Below, one piece after another: positions 59,149 through 64,000 of a stretch of 64,000 bases of DNA. This stretch comes from Kineosporia babensis. GTDB lineage: Bacteria > Actinomycetota > Actinomycetes > Actinomycetales > Kineosporiaceae. The notes beneath the pieces are model-generated. The model made no database searches. It saw only the letters and a list, made by a program, of their open reading frames with translations, and had not been told where the DNA came from. The position numbers and the translations under genes are program-made. The stretch is from positions 62,001 to 126,000 of the forward strand of contig NZ_JAJOMB010000027.1 in the NCBI RefSeq assembly GCF_021129305.1. The letters run 5' to 3'. The first letter of the stretch is position 1. Each line of letters starts with the position of its first letter.

Positions 59149-60252
59149 CTACCAGCCCTGGATTCGGGGCCAGGTGGTGGTGACGTCGGTTCCGGTCTCG
59201 ACCACGGCGTAACGCTGGTGCTGATCGGCCATCGAGCAGGCGTGGTTGGGCAGGATCCGCACCCGGGTGCCGATCGGCAGGTCGGGCAGCTCACCCTCTC
59301 GCATGGCCAGGACACCGTGCTCCTGGCTGGCGTCGGTCATCAGCAGGCCGGGGATCGGCGTTCCGTCCAGCGCCAGGACCAGCCCGTAGCCCTGGTCCAC
59401 CGCCTGGGACGAGGTGCTGCGGTCGTAGGAGATGGCCGTCCAGCCGCCGTCGGTGAAGACCTGCTCCTTGGTGCTGTGGTGCCCGGTCACCGTGACCACC
59501 ACCGACAGTGCCAGGTCCTCGATCGTGCAGATCCCGAGCCCGGCCATGAACAGGTCGAAGAAGACGTACGTCCCGGCCCGGACCTCGGTGACGCCGGTCA
59601 GGTCGACGTCGGCGTGGGCAGTGGGGGTAGAGCCGACGCTGACGATCGGCGCGTCCAGCCCGGCCGCGCGCAGTGCATTTGCGGCCTGCACGGCGACATC
59701 GCGCTCGTTGGCCGCAGCGGCCGCCAGAGCCGAGGGGCTGGAGGCGTAGTACGACTCACCGGCGTGCAGCAGGACGCCCTGGAGACAGTCCTGGTCAGCC
59801 AGAATCTTTCCGAGCTCGATCAGCTGCGGGCTGTCGGCGGCCACACCGGCCCGGTGGCCGTCGCAGTCCACCTCGATCAGTGCCGGGACCCGGTTCCGGG
59901 CCACGGCCTCGGCCTGGGTGGCACTGTCCAGCACCACTCTGACGGTGACCCCGCGCTCGTTCAGTGCCCTGATCCGGGGCAGCTTATGCGGGTCGATACC
60001 CACGGCGTAGGTGATGTCGGTGAAACCGGCGTCGGCGAAGGCCTCAGCCTCGGCCACCGTGGAGACGGTGATCGGGCCGGGCCCGCCGCCGAACGCCAGC
60101 CTGGCGATGTCCACCGACTTGGCGGTCTTCACATGCGGGCGCAGGATCACGCCGCGCGGCTCGAGACGCTCACGCAGGCGAGTCAGATTACCCGACAGCC
60201 GGTTTCGGTCAACCACCGCGAACGGGGTATCGGGATCGGCAAGTGTGCTCAC
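59149..60252 (-). CDS. D-serine dehydratase / D-threonine aldolase-like PLP enzyme
   Basis: 367 residues from GTG 60252 (GAGAGG 6 nt upstream). Alanine-racemase-type barrel with PLP Lys in RPHVKTAKSVDIARL (about 45), VSTVAEAEAFADAGF, IEVDCDGHRAG and a C-terminal domain with the zinc ligands His and Cys in PNHACSMADQH (about 335-338). These are features of the DSD1 D-serine ammonia-lyase and D-threonine aldolase group. D-serine loss would give 2-aminoacrylate, the RidA substrate, matching the flanking genes. Confidence 0.87.
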   Translation of the reverse strand: MSTLADPDTPFAVVDRNRLSGNLTRLRERLEPRGVILRPHVKTAKSVDIARLAFGGGPGPITVSTVAEAEAFADAGFTDITYAVGIDPHKLPRIRALNERGVTVRVVLDSATQAEAVARNRVPALIEVDCDGHRAGVAADSPQLIELGKILADQDCLQGVLLHAGESYYASSPSALAAAAANERDVAVQAANALRAAGLDAPIVSVGSTPTAHADVDLTGVTEVRAGTYVFFDLFMAGLGICTIEDLALSVVVTVTGHHSTKEQVFTDGGWTAISYDRSTSSQAVDQGYGLVLALDGTPIPGLLMTDASQEHGVLAMREGELPDLPIGTRVRILPNHACSMADQHQRYAVVETGTDVTTTWPRIQGW

Positions 60253-60262
60253 GCGAAGCCTC

Positions 60263-60649
60263 TCAATTCTCGGGAAGGGAAGCCACGGCCTGGATCTCGA
60301 GTACGCAGCCATAGTGCAGCCGGTCCACGCCGACCACGGCCCGGGCTGGCCGGTGTTCACCGATCCAGGCCGCGTACAGGCTGTCGAAGGCCGGCCAGTC
60401 GTCCAGATCAGTGATGTATGCGGTCAGGTTCAGCAGCCGGCTCCGATCGGTTCCGGCAGTGACCAGGCACTGGTCGAGGTTTTCCAGCGTCTGCTGCGCC
60501 TGAACGCCGAAACTCTCCTGATATAGCGCTGTTCCGTCTGAGGCTAGGGGAAGCTGCCCGGAGATGTAGACCAGGTCCTGGTGGACCGCGACGTGCGAGT
60601 AGTGCCCCAGCGGTGCGACCAGGGCAGGACTGTTCAAGGTGTGGGTCAT
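60263..60649 (-). CDS. RidA family protein, second copy
   Basis: 128 residues: LVYISGQLPLASDGTALYQE (about 27-46), QAQQTLENLDQCLVTAG, LLNLTAYITD and RPARAVVGVDRLHYGCVLEIQAVA (abridged). The Arg of the active site is present but the neighbouring VEV is changed to VGV, so its substrate range may differ from the 58748 copy. First gene of the operon, 10 nt before the dehydratase start. Confidence 0.88.
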   Translation of the reverse strand: MTHTLNSPALVAPLGHYSHVAVHQDLVYISGQLPLASDGTALYQESFGVQAQQTLENLDQCLVTAGTDRSRLLNLTAYITDLDDWPAFDSLYAAWIGEHRPARAVVGVDRLHYGCVLEIQAVASLPEN

Positions 60650-60697
60650 CAGGCCTCGCGGCGAATAGGGGAAGAGGCTTGAAGCGGCGGGCTCGAT

Positions 60698-60714
60698 GCT
60701 CTCCTCAGGAGAGC
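60698..60714. promoter_or_regulatory. Palindromic operator in the divergent catabolic promoter
   Basis: GCTCTCCT-C-AGGAGAGC, perfect 8-bp arms with one central base, so a protein site rather than a hairpin. A TTGACA hexamer starts 5 nt later (60719-60724). It lies between the RidA operon and the ABC operon. Unrelated to the TCTAC-N5-GTAGA set. Confidence 0.6.
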
Positions 60715-60886
60715 ACTTTTGACAACCCCCGATCTTGTTTCTGGTTCATTTCGCGAGGTTACGGCGGGGAAACCGTTCGGCGCTGTGGGCGGACCCCGGT
60801 GGGATCACGGATACGGCTGCCACCGACGGCGGCATAGCGTTCCCGCATTCACCGGACTGAGCAGGTCAATGCAGGAACGGAGCACC

Positions 60887-61915
60887 ATGGGGCGTCCACG
60901 TACCGCTGTCACGGCAGCCATGATTCTCACCTTCTCGGCGCTCGCCGCCTGTGGCGGCGGCAGCGGTAGTGGCGTCTCCGGCGGCAGCGAGATCAATGTT
61001 GCACAGTCAGAGGCGCCCGCCGATGCGGTCGAACTGAGCATCGCGATCAATCCCTGGATCGGCTACGGCCCGTGGTACGTGGCCCAGGCCAAGGGTTTCG
61101 ACCACGAGAACGGCATCGATCTGAAGTTCGTCAACTTCGTCGACAACAAGGACCTCTACGCGGCGGTGGCCTCCGGACGGCTGGACTCCACCCACGCTCT
61201 GGTCAGCACCGCGCTGCGCTTCCAGGCCACCGAGGTGCCGCTGAAGGTGGCTCTCTTCCAGGACATCTCGACCAAGGCCGATGCGCTCATCGGGGCCGAG
61301 GGAATCGGGTCGGTGGCGGACCTGCGCGGCAAGAAGGTCGCCTTCGAAGAGGGCGGCGGACACGAGATGCTGCTACGGCTGGCGCTCGAAAAAGCGGGCC
61401 TGAGCATCGAGGACGTGGATGCGGTCCCGCTGGCCGCGGACAAGGCTGGAGCGGCCCTGATCTCAGGCCAGGTCGATGCCGCGGTGACCTACGAGCCGTA
61501 CATCTCCCAGACCCTGAAGGAGAGCGCCGGAGCCAGCGTTGTGACCAGTGCCGGGGACTTCCCGGGCATCATCTCCGACGTCTGGGAGGTGTCGGAGAAG
61601 TTCGCCGAGGAGAACCCTGAGGCGGTCACCGGCGCGCTGGCGGCCTGGAACAAGGGTGTGGAGTTCTTCCGGACGAACCAGGACGAAGCAATCAAGATCG
61701 TCGCCGAGGTCGCCGAGGTCACCCCGGAAGAACTGGCCGAGACCTACGGTGGGGTGGAGCTGTACAACACGCAGGAGTCGCTGGAGTACCTGAAGTCGGA
61801 CTTCCAGCCGCTGGCCGAAAACATTCTGGGCATCATGAAGGAACAGGACAGCATCGAAGGTGATGCCGACCCGGCCACGCTGGTCGACACGTCCTATCTC
61901 GAGGGCGTCAAATGA
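60887..61915 (+). CDS. ABC transporter substrate-binding lipoprotein (SsuA/NMT1-like)
   Basis: 342 residues from ATG 60887 (GGAG 4 nt upstream; ATG 60869 also in frame). Lipobox SALAACGGG (Cys about 24). Body: INPWIGYGPWYVAQAKGFDHENGIDLKFVNF (abridged), LVSTALRF, GSVADLRGKKVAFEEGGGHEMLL (abridged), ISGQVDAAVTYEPYIS. This is the nitrate/taurine/aromatic-type NMT1 pattern. The linked genes suggest an amino-acid-like or amine substrate. Confidence 0.9.
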   Translation: MGRPRTAVTAAMILTFSALAACGGGSGSGVSGGSEINVAQSEAPADAVELSIAINPWIGYGPWYVAQAKGFDHENGIDLKFVNFVDNKDLYAAVASGRLDSTHALVSTALRFQATEVPLKVALFQDISTKADALIGAEGIGSVADLRGKKVAFEEGGGHEMLLRLALEKAGLSIEDVDAVPLAADKAGAALISGQVDAAVTYEPYISQTLKESAGASVVTSAGDFPGIISDVWEVSEKFAEENPEAVTGALAAWNKGVEFFRTNQDEAIKIVAEVAEVTPEELAETYGGVELYNTQESLEYLKSDFQPLAENILGIMKEQDSIEGDADPATLVDTSYLEGVK

Positions 61916-62763
61916 CCTCGGCCCCCGAGATCACCGCACGTCCTTCGACCGCGGACGCTGCGGTGCCCACCCGCGGTCGTCGGCCGGGCCTGTACCGGGA
62001 GATCAGCCGGGGCGCCTACGCCGTCATCGCGGTCTGCGGCATGGTGGTGCTGCTGCTGGCCTGGTGGGCCTACGCGAAGTTCGGTAACACCAACCCCCTG
62101 TTCCTGCCCACCCCCGACCGGGTAGCCCGTCGATTCGTTGACTACGCAGGCGGAGACCTGCTGACCGATGCGGCCGCCAGCTTCAACCGGGTGACAATCG
62201 GGTTCCTGCTCTCCAGCGCGATGGCAGTCCCACTGGGCCTGCTGGTCGGTACCGTGCGTCCGGCCGAGGCCGCGATCGAGCCCACCATGGGCTTCATCCG
62301 GTACATGCCGGCCGTCGCCTTCGTCCCGCTCACGATCATCTGGATCGGCGTGGGCGAGGAGCAGAAGTGGCTGGTGATCTGGATCGGCACCTTCTTCACC
62401 CAGGTCCTGATGGTGATGGATAACGTCAAACGCGTTCGCCGTGAATTGGTGGACGTCGGCTACACCCTGGGCCTGAGTGATGTGTCCGTGCTGTGGCGGA
62501 TCGTCGTACCCGCCGCCTCACCGGCGATCTGGGACACCCTGCGGATCACCCTCGGCTGGGCCTGGACGTGGCTGGTCCTGGCCGAGGTGGTCGCCGCCGA
62601 TGACGGGCTGGGCCACCGGGTCACCCTGGCCCAGCGCTACCTGCAGACCGACACCATCTTCGTCGCGCTCATCGTCATCGGCCTGATCGGCCTGGTGATG
62701 GACCAGGCTATGAAGGTCCTGGGCCGCAGACTGTTCCGCTGGGCGGAAAGGGGCAACGCATGA
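61912..62763 (+). CDS. ABC transporter permease (SsuC-like)
   Basis: 283 residues, start overlapping the lipoprotein stop (ATGA). Six membrane helices and the cytoplasmic EAA-type loop around ELVDVGYTLGLSDVSVLWRIVVPAASPAIWDTLR (abridged; about 180-213). Pairs with the ATPase to import the ligand of the preceding lipoprotein. Confidence 0.92.
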   Translation: MTSAPEITARPSTADAAVPTRGRRPGLYREISRGAYAVIAVCGMVVLLLAWWAYAKFGNTNPLFLPTPDRVARRFVDYAGGDLLTDAAASFNRVTIGFLLSSAMAVPLGLLVGTVRPAEAAIEPTMGFIRYMPAVAFVPLTIIWIGVGEEQKWLVIWIGTFFTQVLMVMDNVKRVRRELVDVGYTLGLSDVSVLWRIVVPAASPAIWDTLRITLGWAWTWLVLAEVVAADDGLGHRVTLAQRYLQTDTIFVALIVIGLIGLVMDQAMKVLGRRLFRWAERGNA

Positions 62764-63551
62764 GCGCGGACAAGCTGGTCGTGCGCAATCTGTCCAAGGA
62801 GTTCCGGGTCGGCCGCGAGAGCGTCCTGGCCGTGGACGACGTCTCGTTCAGCATCGCCGAGAACGAGTTCGTCTCCGTGGTCGGTCCCAGTGGCTGCGGC
62901 AAGAGCACCCTGCTGACCGTGGCAGCGGGCCTGGGCGATCCCACCGGAGGCAGCATTCTGGTGGACGGCGAGGTGATCCGCGGGCCGGGTCGCGACCGTG
63001 GAGTCGTCTTCCAGTCCTACTCACTGTTCCCCTGGCTGACGGTGCGCGCCAACATCGAGTTCGCCCTCAGAGGCGAGAAGATCGGCCGGGTCGAACGTCG
63101 GCTCAGGGCTCTGGAACAGCTCGATGTCGTCGGGCTGGGCAATTTCGCCGATGCCTATCCCTCGCAGCTCTCGGGCGGGATGCGCCAGCGCGTGGCGATC
63201 GCCAGGGCGCTGTCCTACCGGCCCAGCGTGCTGCTGATGGACGAGCCGTTCGGGGCGCTGGATGCGCTGAACCGGCGCACCATGCAGGAGCTTCTGACCA
63301 AGGTCTGGGAAGACCACCGGCTGACGGTCCTTTTCATCACCCACGACATCGACGAGGCGGTCTTCCTGTCTGACCGGGTGCTGGTGATGAGCGCCCGCCC
63401 GGGCCGGATCGTGCAGGACGTCCCGATCCGGCTGGAACGCCCCCGGCGGGTCGAGATGCAGACGAGCGAGGAGTTCCTGGAATTGAAGCAGCACCTGCTG
63501 AAGTCGGTCACCAGTACCGATCCGGCGCTCGCGGCGGGAGGCCGGCGGTGA
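62760..63551 (+). CDS. ABC transporter ATPase (SsuB-like)
   Basis: 263 residues. Walker A VGPSGCGKSTLL (about 39-50), Q-loop VFQSYSLFPWLTV, signature LSGGMRQRVAIARAL (about 138), Walker B VLLMDEPFGALDALNR and switch THDIDEAVFLSD. Overlaps both neighbours by 4 nt. Confidence 0.93.
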   Translation: MSADKLVVRNLSKEFRVGRESVLAVDDVSFSIAENEFVSVVGPSGCGKSTLLTVAAGLGDPTGGSILVDGEVIRGPGRDRGVVFQSYSLFPWLTVRANIEFALRGEKIGRVERRLRALEQLDVVGLGNFADAYPSQLSGGMRQRVAIARALSYRPSVLLMDEPFGALDALNRRTMQELLTKVWEDHRLTVLFITHDIDEAVFLSDRVLVMSARPGRIVQDVPIRLERPRRVEMQTSEEFLELKQHLLKSVTSTDPALAAGGRR

Positions 63552-64000
63552 ACGGCGACGTGGTGGTGATCGGAGGAGGTGTCGCCGGGATCACGATCGC
63601 CTATGAACTGGCCCGGCACGGCGCCTCGGTGACCGTTCTGGAACGCCGGGAAGGAGTGGCCGAGGAGTGCTCCTCGGGTAACGCCGGGATGGTGGCCTCC
63701 ACCCACGCCATGCCCCTGGCCAGTCCCGGGGCCCTGCGCGAGGGCCTGCGGTACATGTGGCGCCCGGACAGCCCGTTCTACCTGCGTCCTCGGGCCCAGA
63801 TGGTGCCGTGGCTGCTGCGGTACGGAAAGGCCAGCACCCCCGGCCGGGCCCGGGCCGCCGGAAAGCTGCTGACCGAACTCACCCAGATGGGCCTGGACTG
63901 GCACCGCAAGGTGCACGCCGACGGGCTGGAGACCGGCCTGCGGACCCGCGGGCACCTGGACGCCTATGAGAGCCAGGGGAGCCTGGAGGCGGGCCGGGCC
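63548..64000 (+). CDS. FAD-dependent amino-acid dehydrogenase/oxidase (DadA-like), N-terminal part
   Basis: The first 151 residues are visible from GTG 63548, overlapping the ATPase stop; the gene runs off the right edge. A Rossmann FAD motif VVVIGGGVAGITIAYELARHGASVTVLER (abridged; about 4-33) and the DAO-type SSGNAGMVASTHAMPLASPG (abridged) follow the D-amino-acid dehydrogenase pattern. With the imported ligand and the D-serine dehydratase-like operon opposite, oxidative deamination of a D- or unusual amino acid is likely. Confidence 0.88.
   Translation, partial: MNGDVVVIGGGVAGITIAYELARHGASVTVLERREGVAEECSSGNAGMVASTHAMPLASPGALREGLRYMWRPDSPFYLRPRAQMVPWLLRYGKASTPGRARAAGKLLTELTQMGLDWHRKVHADGLETGLRTRGHLDAYESQGSLEAGRA

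Noticed and set aside
1-64000. CRISPR array, tRNA, rRNA or insertion sequence
   Set aside because: No regularly spaced repeats, no cloverleaf or rRNA sequence, and no transposase gene or terminal repeats were seen on either strand.

Overview
The window is high-GC DNA with GTG and TTG starts, frequent ATGA/GTGA stop-start overlaps and actinobacterial protein families (SCO6880 family, DUF4913, DUF4192, DUF3560, DUF6338, DUF5134). It looks like a conjugative plasmid or integrative conjugative element of a filamentous or spore-forming actinomycete; the genus cannot be fixed from the sequence. No rRNA, tRNA or CRISPR array was seen.

1-26 kb is a transfer/maintenance region. The 5' end of a MobF relaxase lies at the left edge, preceded by nested inverted repeats (candidate oriT). 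Behind it, nearly all plasmid-type genes run on the minus strand: SSB, a DUF3560 protein, DUF4192, a ParB-like protein, DUF932 and several conserved unknowns. Many are followed by a GC-rich terminator hairpin, and at least five are preceded by a very long imperfect inverted repeat. This resembles a plasmid leading region with single-strand promoters. Plus-strand cargo is inserted between these units: DUF6338 and small membrane genes, a Gabija-type pair (OLD nuclease plus UvrD-like helicase) with a Cys-His-Asp protein beside it, an AlbA_2/Schlafen-type protein, a Shedu-like nuclease, and a frameshifted LAGLIDADG homing endonuclease. An XRE regulator and two small HTH proteins close this part.

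27-40.5 kb is an actinobacterial type IV secretion locus: a lytic transglycosylase/NlpC-P60 hydrolase (divergent), then a pilin-like protein, a VirB8-position membrane protein, TrbL/VirB6, SCO6880, a VirB4-type ATPase, the VirD4 coupling protein, two DUF4913-type proteins and a DnaB-N-domain protein. Three copies of an 18-bp repeat lie in the divergent promoter region.

40.5-58.5 kb is the most interesting part. A metallophore-type ABC uptake operon (lipoprotein, frameshifted permease, ATPase, DJ-1/PfpI protein) and a DsbA-like protein lie next to a tight four-gene operon: cysteine desulfurase-like enzyme, a protein of unknown fold with a C-terminal HMA copper domain, a PLP decarboxylase, and a cysteine synthase-rhodanese fusion. 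Copper genes follow: CopD/CtaG fusion, BlaI-type repressor, M56 peptidase, Cu+ P-type ATPase, PepSY membrane protein, HMA chaperone, DUF5134 protein. Seven copies of a TCTAC-N5-GTAGA palindrome sit in front of these operons, so the biosynthetic operon and the copper genes appear to form one regulon. I infer a copper-linked sulfur metabolite or metallophore system.

58.7-64 kb holds a D-amino-acid type catabolic cassette: two RidA proteins flanking a D-serine dehydratase/D-threonine aldolase-like enzyme, divergent from an ABC transporter (lipoprotein, permease, ATPase) and the start of an FAD-dependent amino-acid dehydrogenase that runs off the window.
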